DNA of 64,000 nucleotides from Halomonas faecis. Its GTDB lineage: Bacteria; Pseudomonadota; Gammaproteobacteria; Pseudomonadales; Halomonadaceae. Under the pieces are notes generated by a model, which worked only from the letters and a program-made list of their open reading frames with translations, was not told the DNA's origin and ran no database searches. Both the position numbers and the translations under genes were made by a program. This document shows positions 28,314-38,373 of the stretch, piece after piece. Each line of letters opens with the position of its first letter. Positions within the stretch are counted from its first letter, which is position 1. The DNA is taken from the NCBI RefSeq assembly GCF_010993975.1, contig NZ_JAACZO010000043.1:186001-250000 (forward strand), in the 5' to 3' direction.

Positions 28314-29879
28314 TCATTCGGCCTTCTGGTCTGTGTGGTGGGCGTGGTCGTTGCGGGGTGAGACGGGTAGCTCCAGCAGGCTGGGGTCGTTGAGCCAGCG
28401 CCACAGTGCGCTGCTGGCCAGCAGGATGATCATCATGGCCGGCAGGCCACCCAGGTTGGAAAGCATCTTGACGCCGTCGATGCCGACGAAGCTGGTCATG
28501 ACCCAGGCGATGAGGCCGACCACGCTGCCCCAGACGATCTTCATCGGGATGCCGGCGCTGAAGTCGGAATCGGCGGTCAGCCCACGGGTGCACAGGTTGC
28601 CGATGGCGTCGGTATTGGAGTCGGCCGCGGTGACATAGGAGATGAAAGCGATGAACAGCAGCAGTGGGATCCAAACCTGTGATAGCGGCAGCTCGACGAA
28701 CAGGCGATAGAGCACGTGCTCCACACCCTGATCGTTGAGCACCGCGTTCAAGTCCACTCCGGTCTGCCTCTGAAAGTAGAGCGTGCCGCCGGAGAAGATG
28801 GTGATCCACACCACCGCGAACAGTGCCGGGAAGAGCAGGTTGATGCGCAGGAACTCGCGCACGGTGTAACCGCGCGATATGCGGCCCAAGAACAATGCCG
28901 CCACCGGCGCCCAGGCGAACCAGATCGCCCAGTAGAAGATCGACCACCAGTAGGGCCATTGGTCATCACCGGCCGCCCCGGTGAACAGGCTCATGGTGAA
29001 GAAGTTGTCGAGATAGACCCCGAAGGATTCGGCACCGATCTTGAGCATGAAGACGGTGGGGCCAAAGACCAGAACGAACGCGCCGAGAGCCAGCAGCAGC
29101 CAGGCGTTGAGCGCCGAGAAGCGAGCGATGCCCTTCTGCAGGCCGCTGGCGGCCGAGAACACGAAGGTCGCCACGATCACCGAAATGATGATGCCGAGAC
29201 GTATCGGGCTGGTTTCACCGTTGACGTACTGGCCGATACCGCCGGCCAGGGTGATGGCACCCGTACCCAGCGTCGAGGCCATGCCGGCGACCAGCGAGTA
29301 GAGAGCCAGGGCATCGATCAGACCGGCATAGCGGCCGACGCGTTGGCCGAACAGTGGCTCCAGCATGCTGGAGATCGAGAATTTCTGACGTCGATTGTAG
29401 AACGCCAGGGCGAAGATCAGGGCTGGCACCGCGTAGATGGCATAGGGCGTGAACGCCCAGTGCAGGAACATCGTCGACATGGCGAACAGTGCTGCATCGC
29501 TGGAGCCGGCTTCGAGCCCCAGCGATTCTGGCGGTCCCATCAAGTGATAGAGCGGCTCTGCTGTGGTCCAGAACAGCACGCCCACGGCCAGGGTGGTGCA
29601 CAGCGTGATGGAGAACCAGCGGGCCCGAGAGAGCAGGGGGGTGGCCTGCTTGCCACCGATCCGAATCCTTCCCAGCGGCGAGAAGTAGACTACTACGGCC
29701 ATGACCAGCAAGTAGAGGCTGCCGAGGCTGAAGAGCCAAGAGAAACGGTCGAGGACGGCGTCGTTGAGCTGGCTGGTGAAGGCGAGAAAGCCCTCGAGAT
29801 CGATGAAGCTGCCGACCACGGCTGCCATCAGGATCAAGAAGGTTGGCCAGAAGACCAAAGGGCGCATGCTATGCGTCAT
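28314..29879 (-). CDS. BCCT-family quaternary-amine transporter
   Basis: A 521-residue secondary carrier with 12 expected helices, of the betaine/choline/carnitine transporter family. The signature WWSIFYWAIWFAWAPVAALFLGRISRGYTVREFL is present, as is the TLGTGAITLAGGIGQ region and WTTAEPLYH of the aromatic substrate cage. The N and C tails are short, unlike osmotically gated BetP-type members, which suits nutrient uptake more than stress control. ATG 29879 is taken; ATG 29867 (MRPLVF) is an alternative. Divergent from the carnitine-type binding protein gene across a 290-bp gap in which I saw no gene and no clear operator. Confidence 0.92.
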   Translation of the reverse strand: MTHSMRPLVFWPTFLILMAAVVGSFIDLEGFLAFTSQLNDAVLDRFSWLFSLGSLYLLVMAVVVYFSPLGRIRIGGKQATPLLSRARWFSITLCTTLAVGVLFWTTAEPLYHLMGPPESLGLEAGSSDAALFAMSTMFLHWAFTPYAIYAVPALIFALAFYNRRQKFSISSMLEPLFGQRVGRYAGLIDALALYSLVAGMASTLGTGAITLAGGIGQYVNGETSPIRLGIIISVIVATFVFSAASGLQKGIARFSALNAWLLLALGAFVLVFGPTVFMLKIGAESFGVYLDNFFTMSLFTGAAGDDQWPYWWSIFYWAIWFAWAPVAALFLGRISRGYTVREFLRINLLFPALFAVVWITIFSGGTLYFQRQTGVDLNAVLNDQGVEHVLYRLFVELPLSQVWIPLLLFIAFISYVTAADSNTDAIGNLCTRGLTADSDFSAGIPMKIVWGSVVGLIAWVMTSFVGIDGVKMLSNLGGLPAMMIILLASSALWRWLNDPSLLELPVSPRNDHAHHTDQKAE

Positions 29880-30169
29880 ACGGGGGAACTCCGCTCGTTA
29901 TCGTTAGAAGTCGGATGCGTTCAGGACATGGCAAGCTACCTTACTGTCATGCACAGGGGCCGCCACAAGCGCTGATTGCGAATGGGGGTATGCGCAGAGA
30001 GCATGCATGCCACCTTGACTCATTGCCTCCCGGGCGTAGCAGGACAAGCACGACGGAGGGGCGTTGATAGACAACGTCGCTTATGGAGTTCTGAATGTCG
30101 TGTTACGTCGAGTCTGATCCGTTCGGTTGGGCACACTGGGAGCACACTTCCCGCAAGAGGCAAGACACC

Positions 30170-31105
30170 ATGAATGACATCACTCGGGGTATCACGCGCG
30201 TTGCCGGCCTGGCACTGCCCCTGCTGCTGGCGGGCCCTGCCGCTGCCGACCTCGACGAAGTGCGCTTCGGCGTGCCGCCGTGGCCGGGCGTGACCGTCAA
30301 GTCGGAAGTGGCGGCCCAACTGATGGAGGCCATGGGCTACGAGACGCGTCAGCGTGAGCTTGCCGTGAGCGTGATTCTCGAGGGGCTGACTCGCGGCGAT
30401 CTCGATGCATACCTCGGTGGCTGGTATCCGGTGCAGACCGAGATGGTCGAGCCGCTGGTTGCCGATGGCAAGGTGGAGAAGCTGGTCGCCAACATTCAGG
30501 GTGCCACCTCTGGCCTGGTCGTCCCGCAGTATGTCTACGATGCTGGCGTGACGTCGGTCGCCGAACTGAACGCCCACCGCGATCGTTTCGACGCTGAGAT
30601 TCAGGGGATCGAAGCCGGTACGGGTATCAATACCGCCATCCTCGAGGCGATCGACGGCGATCTGGCCGGACTGGGCGACTGGACGCTGCGTGAGAGCTCC
30701 ACGGCGGCGATGCTGGCTCAGGCCGAGCAGAAGATGGCCGACGAAGAGTGGGTCACCTTCGTGGGCTGGGAGCCCCACTGGATGAATGTCAGCTTCGATC
30801 TGGTCGATCTGGAAGACGCCGACGATGCCGGTATCGCCGAGATCGAGAGCACGGTGTGGACGGTGGTGCCGGCCAGCCTGGCCGAGGAGGATCCCCAACT
30901 GCATCGCTTCCTCTCCCAGTATGTGGTCGATATCGAGGACCAGAACGCCTGGGTGCACGGCTACAGCTACGACGACCGCCCCGCTGACGAGGTGGCTCGT
31001 GAGTGGATCGGCGACAACCTCGATACCGTGGCCGAGTGGCTGGATGGTGTCGAGGCCCGCGACGGTGTGCCCGCCATCGAGGCCGTGCATGCCGAGTCCC
31101 CCTGA
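30170..31105 (+). CDS. caiX: Carnitine/choline ABC transporter substrate-binding protein, CaiX-like
   Basis: A 311-residue periplasmic binding protein: signal peptide of about 24 residues (LALPLLLAGPAAA) and an OpuAC-type fold. The mature part starts DLDEVRFGVPPWPGVTVKSEV and includes AYLGGWYPVQTEMV, IEAGTGINTAI and FVGWEPHWMN, the aromatic-rich pattern of quaternary-ammonium binders CaiX/ChoX/CbcX. It faces the carnitine degradation genes, and in Pseudomonas caiX is linked to cdhCAB, so carnitine is the likely ligand; choline is the alternative. No permease or ATPase partner is in the window, so it presumably docks on a shared core transporter elsewhere. Confidence 0.85.
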   Translation: MNDITRGITRVAGLALPLLLAGPAAADLDEVRFGVPPWPGVTVKSEVAAQLMEAMGYETRQRELAVSVILEGLTRGDLDAYLGGWYPVQTEMVEPLVADGKVEKLVANIQGATSGLVVPQYVYDAGVTSVAELNAHRDRFDAEIQGIEAGTGINTAILEAIDGDLAGLGDWTLRESSTAAMLAQAEQKMADEEWVTFVGWEPHWMNVSFDLVDLEDADDAGIAEIESTVWTVVPASLAEEDPQLHRFLSQYVVDIEDQNAWVHGYSYDDRPADEVAREWIGDNLDTVAEWLDGVEARDGVPAIEAVHAESP

Positions 31106-31117
31106 ACCGCCAGGAGC

Positions 31118-31426
31118 CTAAGCCGCTATCTGTGCCTGCAACGCCTGGCAGAAATCCTGCCAGGCGTTCTGCATCTCGGGCAGCAGAGTGTGGGCGTGAA
31201 GGGCACCGTGCACGAAGAGCACGCGGCCGGGCGCACGATGACGTGGCGAATAGCGCCGCACCGCCACGCCGGCGACCCGCTCATCGGAGACGCCCAGTGC
31301 CGCCGGGTCGGGCGGGGCAAAGTGTTGACACAGTCGGTCGTAGCGGCGGCGCGCCTCGTGCCAGCCCACGCCGTCGAGGGTGTCCAGACCCGCTTCGAAA
31401 CGGGCGATGAAAGCCGACAGTTCCAC
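31118..31426 (-). pseudogene. Internally deleted alpha/beta hydrolase (hocS-like) remnant
   Basis: A 102-codon ORF whose GTG start shares one base with the thioesterase stop codon. Residues 1-73 look like the N-terminal part of a lipase/esterase of the HSL type (FIARFEAGLDTLDGVGWHEARR, then VRRYSPRH..RVLFVHG, where families go on to HGGGW), but after VHG the chain jumps to what looks like an extreme C-terminal helix (AWQDFCQALQAQ). The nucleophile elbow, Asp and His regions, some 200 residues, are missing. In Pseudomonas the carnitine operon ends in hocS, a short-chain acylcarnitine hydrolase, at this position, so this is best read as a collapsed hocS kept in frame. Confidence 0.65.
31140..31168. 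terminator. Perfect 12-bp hairpin at the caiX/cdh convergence
   Basis: AACGCCTGGCAG (31140-31151) and its exact complement (31157-31168) flank a 5-nt loop. It lies 35 bp after the caiX stop codon and inside the last codons of the hydrolase remnant. No T run follows on either strand, so it could act as a Rho-assisted or 3'-end-protecting structure for both convergent transcripts. Confidence 0.45.
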
Positions 31427-31884
31427 TACCGGCGCCGAATGCCGATGGTACGCCCGGCCAGTTCCGGCCAGGCACTGGTGTCGGCGTGGGGCAGCGCGGC
31501 GATGGCCGTCTCGATGGGGGCGGGAAACGGTGCCGGGCGGCCGGCCACGCTGTCGATACCCATCAGCATCTGCTCGCTGGCGGCCAGCAGGCTGTCTTCG
31601 GCGTCGAATAGCTCGAAGAAGACATGCAGCCGCTTGGCATCGCGATCCAGCAGGGTCAGCGTGACCGCAAGCGGCTCTCCCTCGAGGGTCTCGCGGCGAT
31701 AGCAGAGATGGGTCTCCAGGGTGTAGATCGTGTAGCCGTGGCGTGCGCGACCGGCGGCGTTCAGGCCGATGCGCTCCATCAGCGCCTCTACCGCCAGGGA
31801 GAACACGCGGGCGTACTCGGCGTCGTTCATGTGGCCGTTGTAGTCGACCCATGCCGGGTCGACGCGGCTCTCGAGAATCACCAT
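31426..31884 (-). CDS. cdhB: Betainyl-CoA thioesterase, hotdog fold (CdhB-like)
   Basis: A 152-residue single hotdog-domain acyl-CoA thioesterase: DYNGHMNDAEYARVF holds the family's Asp/Asn...His motif, followed by YTIYTLETHLCYRRETLEG and AKRLHVFFELFDAEDSLLAASEQMLMGID. In carnitine breakdown the BKACE enzyme makes betainyl-CoA and this thioesterase frees glycine betaine. The start shares one base with the stop of the dehydrogenase gene (TGATG). Function is assigned mainly from operon order cdhC-cdhA-cdhB. Confidence 0.85.
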   Translation of the reverse strand: MVILESRVDPAWVDYNGHMNDAEYARVFSLAVEALMERIGLNAAGRARHGYTIYTLETHLCYRRETLEGEPLAVTLTLLDRDAKRLHVFFELFDAEDSLLAASEQMLMGIDSVAGRPAPFPAPIETAIAALPHADTSAWPELAGRTIGIRRR

Positions 31885-32840
31885 CAGAGTCGCCCCTCCA
31901 GACCTTCAGCTTCCGGCCAGTATTTCTTGACCAGGTCGAGCAGTTCAACCAGAAAGTCGTCGCGACGGCGGTCCAGCTCGGCGACCGGGCGGCCGGCGGC
32001 CTGGTGCTCGCAGCCTGCGACGACCTTGTCGATCAGCTCGTCGGTCAGCTCCGGGGCCTCGAGCTTGGTCCAGGGCAGCTTCAGCGCCGGGCCGAACTGC
32101 TCCAGCATGTGGCGCATGCCCTGCTCGCCGCCGGCCAGGTGGAAGGTCAGGAAGGTGCCCATCAGCGACCAGCGCAGGCCGCAGCCGTAGACCACTGCCG
32201 CGTCCACCTCCTCGGTGGTGGCCACGCCGTCGTTGACCAGGTGCAGGGCTTCGCGCCATAGCGCCTCCATCAGGCGGTCGGCGATATGCCCCTCGATCTC
32301 GCGGCGCACGACCAGAGGGCGCATGGCCAGGGATCGGTAATGCGTCTGAGCCTTCTCGAGGTGCACCGGTCGTGTCGCCTCGCCGCCCACCAATTCCACC
32401 AGCGGCAGCAGGTAGACCGGATTGAAGGGGTGAGCGACGACCACCCGGCCCGGCGCCTTGGCACAGTCTTGCTGCAGGTCGCTGGACTTGAAGCCGGACG
32501 TCGACGAGCCGATGATCACCCACTCCTCGGCGGCAGCGTCCAGGGCGGCGAGAATCTCACGCTTGAGCGCCAGGCGCTCCGGGACGTTCTCCTGGATCAG
32601 GTCGGCGTCTTCCACGGCGTCTTCGAGACTATCCACGAAGCGCAGCCGCTCGGGACTGGCGCCTTCGGCCGGGCCCAGCCGCTCCAGCGACGACCAGGCG
32701 CCTGCCACGAAGTCGCGGGTGCGCGCCGGGGCCTGCGGGTCCGGATCGAAGGCCACTACGTCCCAGCCCCGGGCCAGGGCGCGGGCGATCCAGCCATTGC
32801 CGATCACCCCGGTGCCGATGACGGCGAGACGCTGGCTCAT
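31884..32840 (-). CDS. cdhA: L-carnitine 3-dehydrogenase
   Basis: A 318-residue NAD-dependent dehydrogenase of the 3-hydroxyacyl-CoA dehydrogenase superfamily. Rossmann motif GTGVIGNGW at residues 9-17, then [22 protein letters not shown] and [33 protein letters not shown] and [23 protein letters not shown] are the pattern of carnitine dehydrogenases (LcdH/CdhA). It oxidises L-carnitine to 3-dehydrocarnitine. ATG overlaps the stop of the BKACE gene by four bases (32837-32840), placing it as second gene of the operon. Confidence 0.92.
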   Translation of the reverse strand: MSQRLAVIGTGVIGNGWIARALARGWDVVAFDPDPQAPARTRDFVAGAWSSLERLGPAEGASPERLRFVDSLEDAVEDADLIQENVPERLALKREILAALDAAAEEWVIIGSSTSGFKSSDLQQDCAKAPGRVVVAHPFNPVYLLPLVELVGGEATRPVHLEKAQTHYRSLAMRPLVVRREIEGHIADRLMEALWREALHLVNDGVATTEEVDAAVVYGCGLRWSLMGTFLTFHLAGGEQGMRHMLEQFGPALKLPWTKLEAPELTDELIDKVVAGCEHQAAGRPVAELDRRRDDFLVELLDLVKKYWPEAEGLEGRL

Positions 32841-33757
32841 GCCTTACCTCCTTCGACGCTGTGGACGACCTTGCCAGTACGCGGATCGCGAAGCCCCAGG
32901 TGGGCGCGGGTCTCGGCGGGGCTCATGACGCGGGCGCCCAGATTTTCGATCAGGGTGGCGGCCTTCTCGACCAACTGACCGTTGGTGGCCAGTACGCCCT
33001 TCTTCAGATACAGATTGTCCTCCAGGCCGACCCGGGCGTGGCCGTCCAGCAGCACTGCCTGGGCCGCCATGGGCATCTGGTGGCGACCGATGCCGAAAGC
33101 CGCCCAGTGAGCGTTTTCCGGCAGCTTGTTGCGCATGGCCAGCAGGGTCTCGGTGTCGGCCTCGGCGCCCCAGGGGATGCCCAGGCAGAGCTGATAGAGG
33201 GGATCGCCGTCGAGCAGGCCCTCCTGCTGCAGCTGGCGGGCGAACCACACGTGGCCCAGGTCGAAGCACTCGAGCTCCGGCTTGACCCCGGCGGTCTGCA
33301 CCAGACGGGCGTGCTCGCGCAGCCAGTCGGCAGGGTTCACGTAGACCATGTCGCCGAAGTTGAGACTGCCGCAGTCCAGGGTGCAGAGCTCCGGCAGCAG
33401 CTCGGCCACCGGCGCATGGCGCTCGGCCGGGGTCTGGATGTCGCTGCCCGGGCCGCCGCGGGTGGGGTCCTCGGCGTCGGGGATCCAGTCGCCGCCGCCG
33501 CCGGCGGTGATGTTCATAACGATGTCGGTGTCCGCTTCGCGGACGCGCTCCATCACCTCGCGGAAATGTTCCAGGGAGTGGCTGATGCCGCCGGTCTCCG
33601 GGTCGCGGACGTGGATGTGCGCTACGCTGGCACCGGCCTTGGCGGCCGCAATGCAGTCGTCGGCGATCTGCTGCGGCGTGACGGGAACGTGGGGGTTCTT
33701 GCCGGTGGTGTCGCCAGCGCCGGTGACGGCACAGGTCAGGATGACGTTACGGTTCAT
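32837..33757 (-). CDS. cdhC: 3-dehydrocarnitine:acetyl-CoA cleavage enzyme (BKACE, CdhC-like)
   Basis: A 306-residue DUF849/beta-keto acid cleavage enzyme, a Zn-dependent TIM barrel that reacts 3-dehydrocarnitine with acetyl-CoA to acetoacetate and betainyl-CoA. Seen are the N-terminal [12 protein letters not shown], the metal site [25 protein letters not shown] and [18 protein letters not shown] 33757 fits family length; the upstream extension in frame has no likeness. First gene of cdhC-cdhA-cdhB-remnant, all overlapping by one to four bases. Confidence 0.92.
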   Translation of the reverse strand: MNRNVILTCAVTGAGDTTGKNPHVPVTPQQIADDCIAAAKAGASVAHIHVRDPETGGISHSLEHFREVMERVREADTDIVMNITAGGGGDWIPDAEDPTRGGPGSDIQTPAERHAPVAELLPELCTLDCGSLNFGDMVYVNPADWLREHARLVQTAGVKPELECFDLGHVWFARQLQQEGLLDGDPLYQLCLGIPWGAEADTETLLAMRNKLPENAHWAAFGIGRHQMPMAAQAVLLDGHARVGLEDNLYLKKGVLATNGQLVEKAATLIENLGARVMSPAETRAHLGLRDPRTGKVVHSVEGGKA

Positions 33758-33848
33758 GTCGCGCTCTTCATCGGTGCGTTGAGGTCGCGTCCAGTGTGAC
33801 GGCCTGCCTCGAGCGCTATTTGCCGAAAGGCGTCGCAAGGTCGGCGAA

Positions 33849-36647
33849 TTACGTCATTGGGTGTCGAGCGGAGCGCCAACTGGTGGGGGGCTGCCACTGG
33901 TGATGCCAATCCAGCAGTTCCGCGGCCGGCATGGGGCGGGCGATACCGAATCCCTGGGCTTCCGGGCAGCCCAGCTCAATGAGTCGGCGACCCTGGGCTT
34001 CCGTCTCCACGCCTTCCGCAATCACCTGGAAGTCGAAAGCCCGGGCCAGTCCGATGATGCCCTTGACGATGGCTTGATCGCCGCGGTCCTCGAGCATGTC
34101 GCGAATGAAGGTGCGATCGATCTTGAGCCGTTCGGCGGGCAGGTACTTGAGGTACTCCAGGGCGGCATAGCCGGTGCCGAAGTCGTCCAGCGAGACGCCC
34201 ACTCCCAGCGCCCGACACTCGCGGATCACGTCGCCGGCACGCTGGATGTCGCCGATGGCGGCGCTTTCCAGGATTTCCAGCTCCAGGCTATTGGCCGGCA
34301 GTGCGGGGTGATGCGCCAGGTGGCGGCGCAAGGAGGCGACGAAGTTGGGCTGCTGTAGCTGCAGGGCGTTGATGTTGACGCTGATGGAGAGCGCAAGTCC
34401 CTGCCGGTGCCAGCGTTCGACCTGCTCCAGGGCGGTTTCGATCACCCAGTGGCCAATGGTGACCGAGATCGGATGCTGTTCGATGGTGGGTAGGAACTCG
34501 CCGGGGGGCACCATGCCCCGCTGAGGGTCCTGCCAGCGCAGCAGCGCCTCCACGCCGATGAGCCTGCCGCTGGCCAGGTCCACCTTGGGCTGATAGTGCA
34601 ACTGGAGCTCGTGCTCGGCCAGGGCCGTTTCCAATCGCTGCACCAGGCGCGACAAGGCTACCTGGTGGCGATCCTGCTGAGGGTCGAACCACTGCAGGCG
34701 CTGGCGTCCATTGAGCTTGGCCTGGTGCAGCGCCTGGTGGGCGTGGCGCAGCAGCGTGTCGGCATCGGCGCCATCCTCGGGAAAGGCGGTGGCACCGAAG
34801 CTGGCCGAGCAGCACACGCGGATGTCGCCGATGCGCAGCGGTGTGGTCGTTTCCAGCTGCAGGCGCTGGAGAATGGCATCGGCCTCCTGCACCGAGCTCA
34901 GTTCGTCGATGACGGCGACGAATTCGTCGCCGCCCAGGCGGGCCAGGGTGTCGCCGTCGCGAAGTGCGGCATGCAGGCGCTTGGCTAGCAGCTCCAGTAC
35001 GCGATCGCCCAGCGCATGGCCGTGACGCTCGTTGAGTGTCTTGAAGTCGTCGAGGTCGATGGCCACCACGACGATCACCTTGTCGGAACGACGGCTCACG
35101 CCGATGGCGTGTTGCAGGCGATCGCTGAGCAGCATGCGGTTGGGCAGACCCGTCAGCGGATCGTGGTAGGCGCTGTGCTCCAGCTGCCGTTGGTGCTCGC
35201 TGGCGCGGTCGGTGATGTCGGTGAAGACCGCCACGTAGTTCTGCAGCTTGCCGCGTTCGTCGTGAACGGCGTTGATGGTCAACAGCTCGGCATACACTTC
35301 GCCGTTCTTGCGGCGGTTCCAGATCTCGCCCTGCCAGGAGCCGGCGCTGGTCAGCTGTCGCCACAGCGCCTGGTAGAAGGCGTGGTCCTGACGGCCCGAC
35401 TGCAGGATGCGCGGGTTCTTGCCGATGGCTTCGTCGCGGGAATAGCCGGTGATGCGCGTGAAGGCGTCGTTGAGGTCGAGGATCGTGGCGCTGGGATCGG
35501 TGACCGTGATGCCGTCCTGGGTGTGCTGGAAGACATTGGCGGCCAACTGCAGCCGGGCCTGTATGTGACGCAGAATCAAGAACGACAGGCCCACCGTGGC
35601 CAGCGCCACCAGCAGCGTCACGGCCAGATACTTCGCCAGGTCGATGCGGGCCGTCTCCTGCAGGCGCTGAGCGGTGGCGAGGATGTCGCTGGCCAGCCCA
35701 TCCTCCACCGCTTTGATGCTTTCGATCTTGGCGGTCTGCCAGGTGAACCACCGCTCGGGAGTGATTGCCGGCAAAGCGGAGCCCGGTTGCTCCAGCAGTT
35801 GCTCGCGGAAGGTTTCCAGAGGTTTCAGTTCGGGCTGGTTCAGTGCCGAGGCGAGCCGCTCCCGGGGAGAGCGACCGGCGAGGCCGTGGAACGTGGCCAG
35901 ATAGGCAGCCTGCTGGCCGGCCAGTTCCACCGTGCGCCGGTACACGGCCGGCGAGAGCGTCTCCTCGGTCAGGCCGTCGGAGAGCGTCGCGCGTTCGAGG
36001 CCGGCGAGCTCCTTGGCCATCAGCAGGGCATGGTAGGCACCCAGGCGACGATTGATGGTGCCCTTGTCGGTCAGGTGCGTGAGCCGACCGACCAGGATAT
36101 TGAGCTCCCGGGTGATGCGTGTGTAGTGGCTTACGGCATCCTCGCTGGCGATGGCCAGCTCATCGGTGCGTTGGCGCAGCGTGTCGAGGCTTCGAAACAG
36201 CGCAGTGACGGATTCGAGGTCGCGCAGGAAGCTCAGATAGCGGCTTTCGGCCAGTGGCGTGTTCTGGGGCAGGGAATAGTGGCTGGTCCTTTCCGTCAGC
36301 TGCGACTGGGCGCTGAGGGCATCGATATCGACCGCTTCCAGGTGCTCCATGAACCGTGAGATCTGCTGGTCGACGCTGTCGCGTGCGGCGACGATCCGCT
36401 CGCTGAAATGGCGCCCAGCGCTGCCGAGCAGACCGGCGCTCATGCCACGCTCTACCTGGAGGACATGAACGAGTTCACCGGCTTCGACGGCCAGGTGGGT
36501 GAGCGACTCGAGTTCCGCCATGTTGACGGCCAGTTTCTGGCGCTCGATGGCCCCCGAGAAGGCGAGCCAGAACAGGGCTGCCAGCGGCAGGCCGAGAGCG
36601 ATGACGAAGCGGGCCTCCAGGGAGAGACGATTGAAGAACGACAGCAT
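33849..36647 (-). CDS. NIT-PAS-GGDEF-EAL cyclic-di-GMP signalling protein
   Basis: A 932-residue membrane protein. A short N-terminal anchor helix (~8-30) is followed by a periplasmic NIT (nitrate/nitrite-sensing-type) helical domain (~40-320; [30 protein letters not shown]), a second membrane helix (~340-362), a PAS domain (~365-490; [23 protein letters not shown]-like [13 protein letters not shown]), a GGDEF domain (~500-655, intact GGDEF near residue 573) and a C-terminal EAL domain (~675-915; [27 protein letters not shown]). Both catalytic motifs are intact, so it may make and degrade c-di-GMP under a small-ligand or redox cue. Start chosen where the anchor helix begins; the ORF is open 110 codons further without likeness. 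Confidence 0.9.
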   Translation of the reverse strand: MLSFFNRLSLEARFVIALGLPLAALFWLAFSGAIERQKLAVNMAELESLTHLAVEAGELVHVLQVERGMSAGLLGSAGRHFSERIVAARDSVDQQISRFMEHLEAVDIDALSAQSQLTERTSHYSLPQNTPLAESRYLSFLRDLESVTALFRSLDTLRQRTDELAIASEDAVSHYTRITRELNILVGRLTHLTDKGTINRRLGAYHALLMAKELAGLERATLSDGLTEETLSPAVYRRTVELAGQQAAYLATFHGLAGRSPRERLASALNQPELKPLETFREQLLEQPGSALPAITPERWFTWQTAKIESIKAVEDGLASDILATAQRLQETARIDLAKYLAVTLLVALATVGLSFLILRHIQARLQLAANVFQHTQDGITVTDPSATILDLNDAFTRITGYSRDEAIGKNPRILQSGRQDHAFYQALWRQLTSAGSWQGEIWNRRKNGEVYAELLTINAVHDERGKLQNYVAVFTDITDRASEHQRQLEHSAYHDPLTGLPNRMLLSDRLQHAIGVSRRSDKVIVVVAIDLDDFKTLNERHGHALGDRVLELLAKRLHAALRDGDTLARLGGDEFVAVIDELSSVQEADAILQRLQLETTTPLRIGDIRVCCSASFGATAFPEDGADADTLLRHAHQALHQAKLNGRQRLQWFDPQQDRHQVALSRLVQRLETALAEHELQLHYQPKVDLASGRLIGVEALLRWQDPQRGMVPPGEFLPTIEQHPISVTIGHWVIETALEQVERWHRQGLALSISVNINALQLQQPNFVASLRRHLAHHPALPANSLELEILESAAIGDIQRAGDVIRECRALGVGVSLDDFGTGYAALEYLKYLPAERLKIDRTFIRDMLEDRGDQAIVKGIIGLARAFDFQVIAEGVETEAQGRRLIELGCPEAQGFGIARPMPAAELLDWHHQWQPPTSWRSARHPMT

Positions 36648-37064
36648 GTGACGAGATTCTCTGGGCCGGACGCGCAGCGCTCGGCGGTGGGATTGGGCAC
36701 AAGGCGTTGTCTCGTCGTCAGGAAGGGGGAGCCCGTCGCTATCGAGCGGGCATGTTCGGCGTGTGGTTGGCGTTATGGCCGAACGCGGTAGCTTTCCGCA
36801 AAGGTCGGTCAAGTCCGACGGGTTGCCAGGATAGCCGATTCCGGAGGCGTTGACTGCACCTGGCGGGCTGTCGACGGGCGACATCGACAAGCAGAGCCGC
36901 GCAGATGGAGTGGAGTGTCGCGTATGGAGAGCAGAAGGAGAAGTGGCGTATCCTGTCGATGGGGCGCACCAGACCACAGCTCACGGCTAGCGAGGTGCCG
37001 CCGCTGATCGTGTGCAGCGACGGCCGTGAGGCGGTCTGCCACGCTTTGGAGAGGAGCGTATCGA
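36648..37064. other. 417-bp intergenic stretch without a supported gene
   Basis: The gap between the c-di-GMP protein and the TSUP permease contains several open frames on both strands, but none has a ribosome site, membrane pattern or recognisable motif. It should hold the divergent promoters of the two neighbours; I could not place them with confidence. Confidence 0.5.
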
Positions 37065-37835
37065 GTGATACTAACGGCCATGGAAGCGCTTTCGCCGCTC
37101 TCGGGCGGTGCCAACCTGGTGCTGCTGGCGCTGTCCACCCTCACCTCGGCCATTACCGCGGCGCTGGGCGTGGGGGGCGGCGTGCTGATGATCATGGCGC
37201 TGGCTCAGGTGATGCCGGCCGCGGCGGTGATTCCGGTGCACGGCATGGTGCAGCTGGGCTCCAACGTGGGACGGGTGGCGCTCACCTGGCGTCACGTCGA
37301 CCGTGCCGTGATGGCCGCCTTCGTGCCCGGTGTGGTGCTCGGCGCGCTGCTCGCTGCCTGGCTGCTGGTGCGCCTGCCGCCGGGGGTGCTGGAGCTGTGC
37401 ATCGCCGCCTTCGTGCTCTACTCCTGCTGGGGCTGGGGGCTACCCAAGCGCGCCCTGGGCGGCGCCGGCACTTTCGTGGCCGGGACGGCCACCACGGTGC
37501 TTTCCAACTTCGTGGGAGCCAGCGGCCCGCTGGTGGCGGCTTTCATCAAGGAGGGGCGAGCCGAGCGGCTGCCGCGGGTGGCCACCTTCTCGGCCTGCAT
37601 GACCGTGCAACACCTGCCCAAGGCGGTGATATTCGGCGCGGCGGGGTTCGTGTTCCGCGACTGGCTGGCCTTCATCCTGGCGATGGTCGCGGCCGGTTTC
37701 GTGGGCACCTGGCTGGGCCTGCGGCTGATGCAGAGGGTCAGCGACCGGCGCTTCGATGCGCTCTTCAAATGGGTGCTGACGCTGCTCGCCCTGCGCCTGA
37801 TCTGGCTGGGTGGCCAGCGCCTGTGGGGGGGCTGA
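37065..37835 (+). CDS. TSUP-family (TauE/SafE) membrane permease
   Basis: A 256-residue protein with eight expected helices in the two-repeat layout of the TauE/SafE sulfite/organosulfur exporter family: TSAITAALGVGGGVLMIMAL in the first half and TTVLSNFVGASGPLVAAFIK in the second. I take GTG 37065 as start because AGGAG (37052-37056) is eight bases before it; ATG 37080 lies five codons later and has no site of its own. The substrate is unknown; taurine/sulfite-type anions are common in the family. It appears to be a single-gene unit. Confidence 0.85.
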   Translation: MILTAMEALSPLSGGANLVLLALSTLTSAITAALGVGGGVLMIMALAQVMPAAAVIPVHGMVQLGSNVGRVALTWRHVDRAVMAAFVPGVVLGALLAAWLLVRLPPGVLELCIAAFVLYSCWGWGLPKRALGGAGTFVAGTATTVLSNFVGASGPLVAAFIKEGRAERLPRVATFSACMTVQHLPKAVIFGAAGFVFRDWLAFILAMVAAGFVGTWLGLRLMQRVSDRRFDALFKWVLTLLALRLIWLGGQRLWGG

Positions 37836-37934
37836 GACCTGCGAGGAAACGTCTCGCGGGCGGCGGGGAGCCGTCTCCCCCGTTCGCGGGTCTCAGGGTC
37901 GTGCTTCACCGTTGATTCGATAGAGGAGAGAGCC

Positions 37935-38363
37935 ATGCAGCGTTGGACGAGACGTCTCGCCCTAGTTGCCCTGTTGGGGGTGCTGACCGGCTGTGCCGCT
38001 ACCCAGGATCCTCGCGATAGGGCCATCGAATTGCGTCCCGGCGAGTCCTACGAGGTGATGGCGCCGGGGGCCTATCTCTTTACCTTCACGTTAGATACCC
38101 GTTCGCGGGTGGTGCTGGAAAGCGAGACCCGTCCCGGTGACTTCGTCACCTCGCCGGCCGGCGTGCTGCTCGACGGTGAGGGCCGGGAGGTCACCCGCGA
38201 CTGGACCAGCGGGCGCGGCAGCAATTTCCGCATCGAAAAGGCGTTGCCGGCCGGCACCTGGTATCTGCGCACCCGCGACCCGCATGCGTGTCTCTCGGTG
38301 CGCCACTGCACCGATCGCGACAACCGCTACCGGGTGCATTTCAGGCTGGATGAGATGCCCTGA
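37935..38363 (+). CDS. Small lipoprotein of unknown function
   Basis: A 142-residue protein with a lipoprotein signal: basic start MQRWTRR, hydrophobic core, lipobox L-T-G-C with Cys20. The mature part is mostly beta-strand-like, with RPGDFVTSPAGVLLDGEGREVTRDW, LPAGTWYLRTRD and a C-terminal Cys pair (HACLSVRHC) that could form a disulfide. The LPAGTWYLR pattern recalls pre-peptidase/bacterial carbohydrate-binding sandwich domains, but I do not recognise a family. AGGAGAGAG lies 6 bases before ATG. Confidence 0.7.
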   Translation: MQRWTRRLALVALLGVLTGCAATQDPRDRAIELRPGESYEVMAPGAYLFTFTLDTRSRVVLESETRPGDFVTSPAGVLLDGEGREVTRDWTSGRGSNFRIEKALPAGTWYLRTRDPHACLSVRHCTDRDNRYRVHFRLDEMP

Positions 38364-38373
38364 GAAGGGGTGC

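Noticed and set aside
36648..36977. 110-codon N-terminal extension of the GGDEF-EAL protein
   Set aside because: The extension has no likeness to any domain, would place a polar arm before the membrane anchor, and the anchor helix starts right at the chosen ATG.
36905..37915. 336-codon plus-strand frame over the TSUP permease
   Set aside because: Gly/Arg/Ala-rich out-of-frame shadow of the permease, whose own frame has clear membrane helices and family motifs.
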